64,000 nucleotides of DNA, taken from contig CAJZBQ010000030.1 in assembly GCA_914767885.1 (NCBI GenBank), positions 620,001-684,000 on the forward strand, written 5' to 3'. The stretch comes from Blepharisma stoltei (taxonomy: Eukaryota; Ciliophora; Heterotrichea; Heterotrichida; Blepharismidae). A program made the translations under genes and the position numbers. This document shows positions 32,666-43,769 of this stretch, piece after piece. Within the stretch, counting starts at the first letter, position 1; the number at the start of each line of letters is the position of its first letter. Under the pieces are notes generated by a model. The model was not told the origin of the DNA and searched no databases. It saw only the letters and a list, made by a program, of their open reading frames with translations.

Positions 32666-33105
32666 ATATAAGGATAACAAAATACTTTGGTCTTTTATTT
32701 GCTTTTTTATTTGGATTTTTTAATCTCTCACAGTAATTAATACTAAGCACATGTGGAAATGTTGAAAGACGCCTTTAGTCTACTTAATTGAATAATAATT
32801 CAAATATAATCAAATAAAATAGACCTTAAAATCATAGTAGTTTTTTTTATAATCTAGAAATAAAGTTTGCCAGTCTTGCTGTCTAAACTTTTCCCTAGCA
32901 ATTTATATTGCAAATACAATTTATAGAATTTTCCATAGATGGCGCTGTTTGTCCTTGATTTGCCCACTGCGAAAAATTTTTTGGTTTGACCAAACCATAT
33001 CGGACTGGTCAAACCAAAAAATTTTCCCAGTGGGCAAATCAAGGGCAAACAGCGCCATCTATGGAAAATTTCTATATCTTATATTCTTAAAAATATGTTA
33101 TAATT
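32666..33105. other. Intergenic containing one palindromic element
   Basis: AT-rich gap between convergent-free + strand genes. The only structure is the palindrome at 32926-33072. Confidence 0.5.
32926..33072. repeat. 147-bp near-perfect palindrome
   Basis: GAATTTTCCATAGATGGCGC... pairs with ...GCGCCATCTATGGAAAATTTC; inner arms GATTTGCCCACTG / CAGTGGGCAAATC and TTGGTTTGACCA / TGGTCAAACCAA. Ends lie next to TATAG-type sequence, consistent with a TA-inserting element. Confidence 0.8.
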
Positions 33106-36100
33106 ATGGCATTTTATCAAGCATACACAATTTTTAGGTCATTAGCATTTAAAACACAATACTTTTCAAGAATTTCTGCAAGACCAATCGCCCACTACAG
33201 CACTTTAAGTAATGCAGCTTCAGAGCGTGAAAAAATGTTTATTCTCTACGAATTAGTCAGAAAAATAAAGGAATCCAAAAACATAATATCTGATATTGAA
33301 CAATTCAGGAAAATCGCTGAATCAAATCTAGAAACTATCTCGCATGATAACGCAGTGGAAATTACTTTTTTAATCCACAAAAATTACAATTCATACGAAA
33401 ATATCATGAAAAAGCTTCTGAACGATTTAGAAGAAATTTTAGCCAAAAAACTTATAGACTACCCATCAGATTCAGTATCTGCCATCATTAGAAATTACTG
33501 TGAAGCAATATTAAGAGGCTACAAATTATCAAATAAGAACTTTGCTGAAACTATGCTAAAATTTCTCAATATGTCTCATAGGGATGAAAAATTCCCAAAT
33601 ATCCTTTCTACACTTTCTTCAATTTTTGACGAGTTTTCACGGTTAGGCGTTGATTATAAAACACCATTTAGGATGCTTGAAGGCTCTATCACGCCTAATC
33701 TCTTTGAAAAAAAAAGTTTAACTCACCCCCTCCGTGAGTGAACAAAAAAATTTTGTTACTCACGGAGGGGGGTTAATTTTTTTTTTTAAAAACAAATATA
33801 TATAAATTTTATAAAAAAATTTTTTTTTCAAAATTTTAAAAAAATCCTAATTTGCAAAAATTGGAAAGCAAATATTAATTTAATTTATAAAATTTATGTT
33901 TTAAAACGCAATTTGTTTAAAATTAAACAGAATTAGCTCGCAATTTCATTATACTAATTATCACATATATATCAATTTTTTTTTCATAAAAAACTTTTTC
34001 TATTAAAAAACATTTTTGTTCACTCATGGGGTGTGTTTTTTGTGCAAAAAATAAGGATTTTTCTAATGATTTTGTTCTCTCACGGAGGGGGGGAGTAAGT
34101 GAAGTCAATTATATTTTGGTAGCTTTCAAAAATTATTATGGAAAACAGCTAAAAATTGGTTACAGAATTAAAAATCGATTGCCTTTCTTTGAAAACTGTG
34201 AAAATATTATAAAAAAATTGTCTAGTTCTGCAGAAAGCGTCAATGATGTATATTGAACACTTTTTAATTATATTTCGCTAAACACAGGAAGTGAAGATTT
34301 TTTACGGCATTTAGAAGGCATTCTAGTTGACAAGTTTAGTGAGTTATCTGATGAAAATTTCAAAGGTTTTCCTTTTTTATATAAAGGGAGGTATGCATTT
34401 GACCAAAGATACATAATGAATTTTCTTTTTAAAGGTTTTTATGAAGAATTTTTGAGGAGATTTAAAAAAATGAGCATCAATGATATTTCTATTACAGTCT
34501 ACAGACTGTGATGGTCAAATAACCAGTATGGAATTTATTGTGATTCGAGGCTAAGTATTATAAAATATGGAGTCGCTCGAATTTTCTGGTCCTCGACAGA
34601 AAGTCCATCTCTTGCATATTTTAATTATGAGATTTGGCTTCCCTTGCGAATTTATCCCAAGCAAGAATAGGCAGTTTTTCTACTAAAGGACTTCTGACTT
34701 TAGGAATCGAATTTTCCAGAAGAGGACCATCTAACCCTGACGGCAAGGGCTAGGATTTCAGGGCATGCAGGCAGCCTGAGCTCAAGAAGAGTCGTCAAAG
34801 CCCAAACTTCAAGAGACTGGCGTCCTCATCGTGAAACGAAGTCAAGGCGACCACACTTTGGTGGACCGGGGGAAAATGGCGTGAATTCGCCCCAGGGCGG
34901 CATTGGAAGCAGCAGTGGTAGCATGAAACTTGGTAGTGGACGTTAAACGAATAATAAATCTAATTGAACTGAATTGATTCAAGACTAAATTATCTGCTTA
35001 AAGAGCTTATTATAGCCCGAGTACCTTTTTGGTTGGGCTTCCGATCTTTTCCGACAGGAAAGAGGGGAGTTGGTTTAACCAGCTTATGTTGGTTTGGCAG
35101 ACTCCCCAATTGTTTGCAGAACTACATGAATGAGGGGTTTTAGCCATTGGAGATTGGCCAAACCAACATTATTTGATTAGACCAACCCTCTTTTCCCTCA
35201 GGAAAGATCAGAAAGCCCAAGCCATAATGGTGTTCAGCCATAATGATCGCTTATTGATAGATTCTCTTGAAGAAGACTTGAGATACAAACTTGCTACTAA
35301 TATTTTAGAATATTTTACCCATGCTGCTGTTATGGATAATGAGGAAATTTTGTCACGTATTAGCGAAATATTGCTCTCTCATGAAAATCCGTCTCTCAAT
35401 TTCCTTTTGCCAGCTGCATCTTCTATGGCAAAACATTATAACGTCCCAGAAGAATTTTGAACAAAATTTATACCCAGAATAAAAGAAATTTTGGAGGTAA
35501 ATTCGTATAAATATAATACTTATTTATATAGGATTTATATGAACACAAAGCTACATGATGATCCTATTTTAAATCAATTGGAAAATGCAATTAATCCTCA
35601 TTTGGGCAGGATTTCTATTGATTATAACAGAGGGAAATTAAGGAAAGAAGAATTTAATCATAGTTATATGCAAAGAGTAGTCGAGGATTACTTAAAAAGA
35701 CACCAGATTAGATTAAATTATGCTGCATATTTAAAGTTCGCTGCTTCTACGGAATGGCATTCGGTGCGGCTTGAGCTGCCTGATGGAGGAAGCGAATTGG
35801 GTGGCTTCCATCGCTGGTAATTCCAAGCCCAGGCAAGCCTCTGGCTACTCACTAGTGGCTGCCCTTTTGGGTCGAAACATATGCAGGACTCGCTATTTCC
35901 AACTTGTTTCATTCCCCCATCTAATTACTTCACCCAGCCCATCATTTCATAGCCTAATTGTTGGGAGGCCCTTAAATGGAGGAACCGCCTTGATAAGTGA
36001 TGTTTTAGTTCCTCTTTTCCAAGTTATCCCTCAGCCACTTCCATGATTCGGGTAAACCACTGCAGCAACTTGATCAACGAAATCGCCCTGCTCCATTTCG

Positions 36101-36584
36101 GTAGCCTGCTGCCTGGGTGCTGCTGGCAAAAAGAAGTCCAAGTAACTGCCCATTGGATCAGGCCACAAATCATGGGAATTTGTGACTAAGTCCTTCTCTG
36201 CAGGATAACAGATATTGCTGGACTCCCAACCCAAAATACCATGCCCGGCATATATAGGTAGCCATCATTCGAGAGGACGGTTCGGACGTAATAAGCTATT
36301 TTACATCTATAAAAAGACACCAAATAAAATATGAAAAAGAATTTTACGATGATTATTATATAGATTTAGCTATACCATCAATGAAAATCGCCATAGAAAT
36401 TCAAGGCCCCTCGCATTATTTGTTTCCAGCTAACACACTAAATGGAAAAACTATAAATAAGATAAGAAATTTAGAAAGAAAAGGGTGGAGGGTTTGCTGT
36501 ATTCCTTATTATCAAAATAGGCCACCAATGATTGAAAGAATTCTTAATTACGCAATAGATCGAAAGCGTCCTATTAAATATTAA
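33106..36584 (+). CDS. RAP-domain protein, probably mitochondrial RNA-binding
   Basis: N-terminus (MAFYQAYTIFRSLAFKTQYF, then SRISARP) looks like a mitochondrial presequence. Long alpha-helical repeat region, then a C-terminal RAP domain: DLAIPSMKIAIEIQGPSHYL, then RNLERKGWRVCCIPYYQ. Such proteins (FASTK/OPR-like) act on mitochondrial RNAs in ciliates and relatives. Exons after removing insertions: 33106-33721, 34099-34556, 34991-35023, 35227-35708 and 36326-36584. Joins read KSLSEVNYI, YCDSRLNYLLKELI, IIARVMVFSHNDR and YLKRHQIKYEKEF. Two joins use SINE-type duplications and two are IES-type. Confidence 0.8.
33722..34098 (+). mobile_element. MITE-IES, CCGTGAGTGAAC family
   Basis: 377 bp between TAA 33719-33721 and TAA 34096-34098. 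Family architecture as at 31527. Removal gives KKSLSEVNYILV. Confidence 0.88.
34557..34975 (+). mobile_element. SINE-like insertion (family B) in RAP gene
   Basis: Duplication GATTCGAGGCTAAGT (34542-34556) / GATTCAAGACTAAAT (34976-34990), 15 bp with three transitions. Head ATTATAAAATATGGAGTCGC, body with TAGTGGACGTTAAAC near the end as in the 56.5-kb copy, and an AT-rich tail. Confidence 0.85.
35024..35226. mobile_element. 203-bp inverted-repeat IES
   Basis: Left arm TTGGGCTTCCGATCTTTTCC, right arm inverse GGAAAGATCAGAAAGCCCAA, with inner GTTGGTTT pairs. Joining TA 35022-35023 to TA 35225-35226 gives LIIARVMVFSHND in frame. Confidence 0.75.
35709..36309 (-). mobile_element. SINE-like insertion (family A) in RAP gene
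   Basis: 16-bp duplication TAAAAAGACACCAGAT (35693-35708) / TAAAAAGACACCAAAT (36310-36325). Reverse orientation: ATTAGATTAAATT tail on the left, head on the right. Shares GCTGCTGGCAAAAAGAAGTC with the 47.2-kb copy. The duplication starts with TA, so TA excision would restore the gene. Confidence 0.88.
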
Positions 36585-36718
36585 GAACTCATAATAAATA
36601 TGCTCATTTATAATGAATAAAAACAGTTCTACTGGTTATCTGCATATATTAAATTAATAGCAATTAATTAGCCAATTATTTCTATACATTATATAGATAA
36701 TTCCTTATAAAAATATTT

Positions 36719-37672
36719 TTACTCATTTACTATATGCTGCCCTAGTTCCAAAGCCCATATACTTATTGTTTTATCATCCGACACACTTGCCAGCAACGGT
36801 AAATTTGGATGGAATTTAACACAATTCACATCTGTCAAATGAGAAGACCTCACAGTTTCAATCGGCTGATAATCCTCTTTCCCTAAAATCATAATGCTAT
36901 CATCTCCTGCACAAGTCGCAATAACAGGCAGCACCGGACTGGCATCACAAAAGTATATTGACCTTGTATGAATCCCAGACACTGTCCTTTGCAAGTGATA
37001 ATTCCCATCTCCTTCTTTATCCCAAACCTTAAGGGTAAGATCATCACTTACTGACAAAAGAGCATCATCAAGCCACTTCAAGCTCCACACAGTCCCTTCA
37101 TGGCTAATCAGCTGTGTTAAAAACTGCCAATCTCCATCCTGTTCCCCCCACAGAATAATTGTATTATCATATGACCCACTTGCTAACAAGTTTTTGCTTG
37201 AATGGAAACTCACAAATTTAATATCTTGTGTATGCCGACTTAGCACAGCGACTGTTTCATATTCAAAATCTATATCAGTTTCCCAGACCCATACTGTTTT
37301 ATCTCTTCCACAGGTAGCTAAAAACTTGTCATCAAAATTTCAGGACACGCATTTTACTTCACTTTCATGGCCTTCTAATGTTAGCATAGGCTCAAATTTG
37401 TGATGGTGTTTTTGCCAAATGACGACAGTACCATCAAAGCTGGCAGAGGCAAGGAGTTCTCCGCTATGGCTTCATGCTATACTTCGTACTGACTTTGTGT
37501 GGGAATCTAAGGTATCACAACATTCCCACGATGCAGATAATGGACCATCTGCTGATCTTCATATTTTCACTGTTTTGTCACCGCTGCAGGTTGCTAAAAG
37601 GTCGCCTGAAGGGCTTCAGTCAGCTTGCCAAACTCTTTCAGTATGGGATGATAAGTTTGACAGCCTTCTCAT
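36719..37672 (-). CDS. CIAO1: CIAO1/Cia1, cytosolic iron-sulfur cluster targeting WD40 protein
   Basis: Seven WD40 repeats starting [19 protein letters not shown] (W by TGA). Diagnostic CIA1 phrases: [69 protein letters not shown] and [12 protein letters not shown]. The protein is a component of the CIA targeting complex that delivers Fe-S clusters to cytosolic and nuclear enzymes. About 318 residues, the usual size. There are no interruptions. It ends about 130 bp from the RAP gene end (convergent). Confidence 0.9.
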
Positions 37673-37690
37673 AATTATTTAATATATATA

Positions 37691-38966
37691 TTAGTCACAA
37701 ATGTTTTTGGCTGGGCTCAGCCTGAGGTGAAATTCTCCATTTACGGTATTGACGGCTTTTAAAGTCATCATACGTAAATCGTCTTGAGATGGAGACTCAA
37801 AAGGATCGTTGAACTGATGGCCGTAAGCTGTCCTATAGAGGTCTCGACAAGGGTCTGAGGTGAGTTTTGGGTAGGGCTTCCCTTGGATGGCTTCTACTAT
37901 TTCTTTATATTGTTGCACTGCTAACCGCAAGGCGTAGTTTGGTCTTAACGATTTTCCTGCAAGGGCAAGACCAGTTACTGGAGAAGTGTTGTGAAGTCGA
38001 AGCCAATTATCAATTGCTGACCTCTCATAGGTATGCCCATCTGCTGTGAACACTGGGTCTTCCATAAGCTCGTGGCTAATTGGGCAGATTAGATATCTAG
38101 GTGGGGCATCTAGATTCAAAAGTTTGCGCAATTTCTGTCTAAACCTCTAGATTAAATTTTTTATTATCTATTAATTGTCTTCAATCAATAATTTCATATA
38201 TTATTAATAATAAATAGAAGTAAGTAAAAAAATACCTCATTTTCAGCCTTTAACTTTGACAATTCGCTATTACTTTCTCTTACAGCTTGCGGATGAAAAT
38301 GCCAAAATACATTTTCAGCACTTTTTTCTGATAGTCCTATATCATGTAAATCTCTCCGATTCATTCTTCTTAGCTCTTTAACTCCAATTTTTTCTCTCTT
38401 AAAAATATCTGCTTTTTCTTCCAAATTTAGCTCTCTCAGCAGCTGGACTAATTCTGAGTCGTTTTGCGTGATTTGGGGTTCCTCAATTTTTGTATCATCG
38501 CCTTCTAATATTCTTTTGAGGGCTTTTAAATCTTCGCCTGTCACTGAGTCAATTACTCCTTCTAATGCTATTCTCGCTGCATTTAATGTAGCTTCATCTT
38601 CGTTTCTTCCGAAGCCTGCGACTGATTTTTTGTCGTCAATAATAACGTTAGACTCAAAACATTTATAAGCTTTTTGAGTGACTTGGATGTCGAGCGATTC
38701 GTTCTTTCATGAGTAGTATCTTGATAGGGAAGCTTTTATTTGTTCAGGTTTTAGCTGGTATAAAAGCTGTTTGAGGTCTAGCATATCTTTTGATCGTGAT
38801 TTTTTACTGACAGATATTTTTTTTTGGCGACTTCTGGCCGAAACTTTTCCTCGTCATTGTATTTATTCTGCAAAACCATTAGTTTTTGATGAAAGTGTGT
38901 CTGGCTAGAAAAGGATTCAACGAGCAAAAATGCATGATGCTGTTTGAGGATTAGGATAGTTGACAT
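37691..38966 (-). CDS. SAM-domain / U-box E3 ubiquitin ligase
   Basis: An N-terminal region and a SAM-like domain (LVQLLRELNLEEKADIFK, then MNRRDLHDIGL) precede a C-terminal U-box, PPRYLICPISHELMEDPVFT, then HTYERSAIDNWL. The U-box recruits E2 enzymes. Between SAM and U-box (about 38150-38235) an AT-rich segment with stops must be removed; borders are unresolved. Upstream, near 38830, the frame shifts. Removing a 14-nt GT..AG piece (GTTTCGGCCAGAAG) restores it, or the nine-A run is an assembly error. Begins 18 bp from the CIAO1 start on the same strand. Confidence 0.75.
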
Positions 38967-39151
38967 TTGAATTTAAATATGAATCGATACTGTTAAATTT
39001 AAATTAGAGAGATTTTATGGGGAAATTAAATATTTCTGAGTAGAAGTTTAATATTAAGGAGATTTTAAATCAATTAAAAGATTTTAACAAAATTCTTGTG
39101 TAAAGCTTCTTTATGTAAATTTAATTAATCCACCAATTTCATAGAAAATCA

Positions 39152-40388
39152 CTAAATTTGTACTTTTTCATCGTATTCCTGATTTTTAATAACCATTCTG
39201 CCTTGGATTTCTTGAATCAAAGACCTAACTCTTACTGAATTTCCTAACTACCCTCTGTGAGAGTGGACAAAACTATTGAAAACTTTATTTTTTAGTTAAA
39301 AACCCTCTCCATGGGAGAGCAAAAAATATTTTATGAAAAAGAAATTTAATATATAAGTGATAATTAGTATAATGAAATTTGGGTCTAATTCCGTTAAGTT
39401 TGTGTTTTTGAACATAAATTTTACAAATTAAATTAATTTTTAAGAATTATAATTTGTTTTAATATTGAAGAAAAAATTTTCCTTTATAATTTATACATAT
39501 TTTATAGTCGGTAAAACACCCCTTTTTGTAAGGATGCCCTTAAAAAAGGGGTGTTTACCGACTATAAAATGTTGTATATATATTTTTTGAAAGAAAAAAT
39601 GCAACCTCTCCATGAGTAAACAAATTTTTCTATTCGCTTACAGAGGGAGCTGGGAGTAAGTATTCAACATGCCTTACTCCAACTCTAATCGCTTCATTTA
39701 TATTATGATTAGCCAATAAAAATTCCATATATTCAAGCGTCAAGCTTTCATTTCTAGGATCTCTTTCATGTAGATACGGTAGCAAAATTGGATCTCTGCA
39801 TACTCGATTATAATAATAAAAAATCATTTTTGGATCATTACTTCTATTTATCACTCTTTCAAAAATTTCTTTCGCTTTATCGAGCTGCTCAGCCCTAGCA
39901 TATGCTTCAGCCAAAAGCAGAGCATAAATCGGAATCGGATCAAGCTCATACGCTTTTAAGGCTAATTCAATTGCATTTTCTTCTAAAATCATGCAAAGGC
40001 ATGCTCAAATAGCTTGGCTTTTGGCTGAATTAATAAATCAATTTTCATAAGAACTCTATTTATCTTTTACAGGCTTGATAATGTTTTGAGCTTCTTCATA
40101 GTTTCCGGTTTTAAGGTTTCTTAAGACTCTGATTATCATAGAATCTTCAGGATCTGAAAGTTTTCTTGAGATATCTGAGATCTCGTTCTCAAAATATCTG
40201 TTTTCTATTAGAATCTCAATAAGTTCAAGGATTTCAGAATTAGGTGATTTTTTGTCAAGAAGAGGGAGTAAGTAAGATAGAGACTCGATACCTTCTTTGT
40301 ATTTGCCTGAAAGAATAAATCCTTTGCAGAGGTGAGTTAAGATTCTTTGGCTACGTAGCTTTGGGCTAGTAAATGGATAACTTTTCAT
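39152..40388 (-). CDS. TPR-repeat protein
   Basis: Helical repeats of TPR type (AYARAEQLDKAKEIFERVI). Reading from ATG 40388, a 15-nt intron (40056-40070) joins NIIKP to SSYENWFINSAKSQAIW with two TGA-encoded Trp. The MITE at 39248-39659 is then removed, joining RHVEYL to GNSVRVRSLIQEIQ, ending at TAG 39152. About 270 residues. It resembles ChAP/BUD7-type TPR adaptors in length and layout but no assignment is made. Confidence 0.7.
39248..39659. mobile_element. MITE-IES with internal palindrome in TPR gene
   Basis: 412 bp between TAA 39245-39247 and TAA 39657-39659, with family ends CTACCCTCTGTGAGAGTGG and TTCGCTTACAGAGGGAG. An extra palindrome TAGTCGGTAAAACACCCC... / ...GGGGTGTTTACCGACTA (39507-39567) is nested inside. 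Confidence 0.8.
40056..40070 (-). other. 15-nt intron
   Basis: GTAAAAGATAAATAG on the minus strand. Removal takes out the only in-frame stop between the two TPR coding blocks. Confidence 0.85.
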
Positions 40389-40814
40389 CCTTGTGTATAA
40401 ATGATTTAGTTAATGTCAAAATATAATTAAAAATCAAAATTTTCAGCAATTTTAATGATCCAAACTAAATAGCATCAATAAAAGCTATCCCGCTTGTTTG
40501 CAAACTTAAGTAGATTAAAATTTTGAACATATTTAAATTAAAATTCATGAAATTTATTAATCTTACTATTGTTTGGCTTAATACCTAAGAAATTAAAATG
40601 CCAATGCAATAAACGACTTGTTTTAAGTCACTCAATTTATATCAATTTTATTGGTATATTTAATTCTAAGATCAGCTTTCTAATTTTATCGATTCTCATC
40701 ATTATAATATTAAAAATTTCTTTATTCATTAATTTCTTATTCACTGAATTTTCATTTTCTCTCCTAAATTTGAATTTTATTAATTTACTGGTATAAATAA
40801 TACACAATTAAATA
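40389..40814. other. Intergenic, AT-rich
   Basis: Divergent promoter region between the TPR gene and proline dehydrogenase. A hydrophobic + frame (40569-40796) looks like chance AT-rich translation. Confidence 0.4.
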
Positions 40815-42280
40815 ATGCTGCAGCTAAGAAGTTCAATATCAGCGATCCGTCCATTCAAAAACCATTCAAACTTTGAGTTACTCAATACCCTCATAAGTTC
40901 TCAATTCTGTGCCCAGCCTTATCTTGTGAATAACATAAATAAGTTTCTTTCTATATCAAACCTTTTGATTGGCAAGCACGCAACATGCTACTATATTTCA
41001 AAAACTGCAGGAAAAGTTTTCAGTGCAGGAGAGACTTATGAAGAATTAAGAGAAACTCTGCAAAGACTTTCTGTTCAAAACATGGGTGGGATCATTGATT
41101 ATTGCGCAGAAGGGGAAACTTCTACTGAAGGGTTGGATAATAACGAAAAAGCAATAATTCAGTCTGCGTTGTGTGCCACGGAATTTCCTTATCCTTCTGT
41201 AGCAGTCAAAGTTACTGCATTAATTGACACAGCACTTTTGGAAAAGCTCAATATTTTCATAGAAAAAAAACTTCAAAAAGGAAATGAAAAATATATAAGG
41301 ATTTTTAATGAAAGTATATTTGATGGACTTAGTAAAGAATTTGAGGAAAAAGAAATTGAAAGGATTGAAGATTGCATGTTTAGATTGAGAAGAATTGCTA
41401 TACTGTTTTTGGTTAAGTTTGATAGAAAATATGAAGAAAACTGCTAGAATAATTCTATTGAGTTTTTTTTTAAATTTATAATTTCTTTAAACTTAATCTT
41501 TTATAGTATAACATCTGTAAAGACAAAAATGTGTCAATGATGATTGATGCTGAGCAAACATTTTTCCAAGCTGCAATTGATAGCTTTACCTGGACATTAC
41601 AAAATGAGTACAATAAAAATTCTGCAATTGTCTTAAACACTATTCAAAGCTATTTGAAAGACTCAGAAAATAAATTAGCTTCATATTTGCAAGCATCAAA
41701 AGAAAAATCTCTATCATTAGGAATAAAGCTTGTTAGAGGAGCTTATATGAGAGAAGAAAATGATATTGCTTTGGCAAAAGGAATTGCTTCTCCAATTCAT
41801 GACTCAAAAGAAGCAACAAATTATGCATATCATGCAAATACTGAAGCAATTTTTCAGTATTATAAGCAAGGTGATCGGCTATGTATTGCAAGCCATAATT
41901 GGTTAAGTGCGGAATTTGCTAATTCTACTTTTTATTTTAATGTGAAAAATATTCAAAATAATATTATTAAATAATTAAAATAAATTATTTCAAATTATAT
42001 TATATAAATGAGTAAGGAAAAATTATATGAGAAAAAAATAGGTAGACTAAGAGGAGGGGTGACGTTTGGCCAGCTCCTTGGGATGAAATCTATGATGAGC
42101 GCATCTTTAGCTTCAGAAAATTATGCTGTTCAAAGATATGTACCTTTTGGCCCTTCAGACAAGTTAATTCCGTATTTAGCAAGAAGGGCTATAGAGCAAA
42201 GTCAAGTAGTTGGGGAATTATATGAGCAAGTAAAAATGATTCGTGAAGAACTTAAGATAAGGTCTAATTCAAAGTATTAG
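40815..42280 (+). CDS. PRODH: Proline dehydrogenase, mitochondrial
   Basis: FAD enzyme oxidising proline to pyrroline-5-carboxylate. After a presequence-like start come AVKVTALID, MMIDAEQTFFQ, LVRGAYMREE, CIASHN, VTFGQLLGM, YVPFGPSDKLIPYLARRA: the conserved PRODH barrel and C-terminal substrate-binding segment (YLxRRAxE). Two short IESs are spliced out by frame: 41447-41508 (joining EENCYNICKDKNVSMM) and 41940-42014 (joining ANSTFYF to KEKLYEKK). The second border is less certain. Length is near 455 residues, usual for the eukaryotic enzyme. Confidence 0.9.
41447..41508. other. 62-bp TA-bounded IES
   Basis: Joining TA 41445-41446 to TA 41507-41508 removes the TAG stop at 41445 and gives ENCYNICKDK in frame. 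Confidence 0.75.
41940..42014. other. 75-bp TA-bounded IES candidate
   Basis: Joining TA 41938-41939 to TA 42013-42014 keeps frame (FYF to KEKLYE) and removes TAA stops. Other TA pairs in this AT-rich stretch leave a stop. Confidence 0.6.
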
Positions 42281-42315
42281 CAAAATTTAATTTATGTTGA
42301 TCTCTTTTACTTATA

Positions 42316-42625
42316 CTCTCCCACTTTAAATTGAACCAAAAACTCTCGGAGGGGGTTAATTTTTTAAAATAAAAAAAAATTTAAATGCAATCTTTTAGAT
42401 TTATTTTTATGAAAAATTACTTTAAAATATCAATCAATTCCAGAGTTTAAACTGTTTTAATTGCCCTTCCTCTGTAAAATTAGGCCAAAACTAATTATAT
42501 AAAATTAGTAATTTCATCTATAAAATTTCCCATTTAAAAAAAATAAAAATTTGTTTATTTAAATGGAGTTTAAGTACCTAAAAAGCAAAAACTACTTGTG
42601 CTTTGTTCCAATTTAAAGGGGGTGA
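42316..42625. mobile_element. Intergenic MITE, TTTAAATTGGAAC family
   Basis: Left end TCTCCCACTTTAAATTGAACC, right end TTTGTTCCAATTTAAAGGGG next to TGA. Its interior shares CTACTTGTGCT with the copy in the EF-hand gene at 44.3 kb. Confidence 0.65.
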
Positions 42626-43084
42626 GCTATATTCCAAATTATAACTATTGCTAAAATGCATTTTTAAGCTAGGGATAATTTAAAGATAAAAATAGCTTGC
42701 GTAAATTAAAAAGCATCTAAATGAATTATAAAATATAAAATATAGTCTCAATCTAAAGCTAGAAATAATTTAAGATTAACTAACTGAGAATATTTTACAC
42801 GCTTTATTATTTTAATTATAAATTCTAGATGAAATCATATTGGAAGCAATTTTTACAATCTGCTGTAAATTATCAATTTACCATTTTGCATTAAAGCTTA
42901 TCTCAAGGAGAAACAATTAAAATTTGGCTTATAAATGAGTTTTTCTATGCCTTGTAATTTTTTTAAGTTAATATATTATTTCAGCATATGAGCTTAGAAA
43001 TTATAATAAGTATTTTATTTGATCTATATTAGATTAAGCCAACTATTAAAATTATGCATTGGATTGTTTATTTAGTCCCAAAAT
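42626..43084. other. Intergenic, no gene seen
   Basis: AT-rich. The phrase AAGCTAGGGATAATTTAA and its variant AAAGCTAGAAATAATTTAA occur twice about 95 bp apart (42669 and 42760), a small local duplication. Confidence 0.4.
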
Positions 43085-43575
43085 TTATATACTTGCATGG
43101 CTGGTGACAAATGATCCGCCTCTCTGTGGCGGGTTTACTTATGTATATCGGACGCGGTTTTTGATGCAAAGAGCTGCCTAGGAGTTAGACTAGCCCGAGG
43201 CGAGAGGCTATTTTCGCTAATTAGTGGCCTGATACAGTAGCAGTTTTTTGCAATCGGCTGAGCTTTTCTTTTGGTACTGAACCAGGGCAAAAAGAGAAGT
43301 CAGGTTAGAAAAGAATCTCAAGGGCGACAGTCCTTCAGTCTGAAAGGGTTCCGTTAAAGGGGCGGTATGGCATAAGCTAAGCAGAGTTGGGTACGCTGGC
43401 TGCTTGGGTTGTAAATGGAGGCTCCCAGTGAAGTCCATATGACTTGGACATGAAAGAAAAATGCCTCTACCAAGAAACCAAGACTCAAGTTAACCACAGC
43501 ACGTCCACCCCGACGGCTTACACTATAGAACGCATGGTTCTCAGGAAGTTAGGACTATAAATATACATCTTAATC
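43085..43575 (+). mobile_element. GC-rich SINE-like repeat (family A), forward copy
   Basis: Contains TTATGTATATCGGACGCGG near the head, GCCTCTACCAAGAAACC and a tail ATCTTAATCTAATCT. It is similar to 10.85 kb and to the inverse of 47.2 kb. Intergenic, duplication unclear. Confidence 0.6.
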
Positions 43576-43769
43576 TAATCTAAAATTTAAGTTAGAATTT
43601 TCTATTTATATATATAATGCTTGACATTATTTTCTTTTGACAAAATCTTATATCTTCTTATGCAAATTATTTTAATTGTGAAGTACAATAAGCAAAAATC
43701 CCAAAGCATAATATCTCTTTTATCCGATATTAACCAGATAATTATTCGTGGCTAAAACAGCTAATAAAA

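Noticed and set aside
40569-40796. Hydrophobic 75-codon frame
   Set aside because: AT-rich intergenic DNA; composition alone explains the Ile/Phe/Leu run and there is no supporting context.
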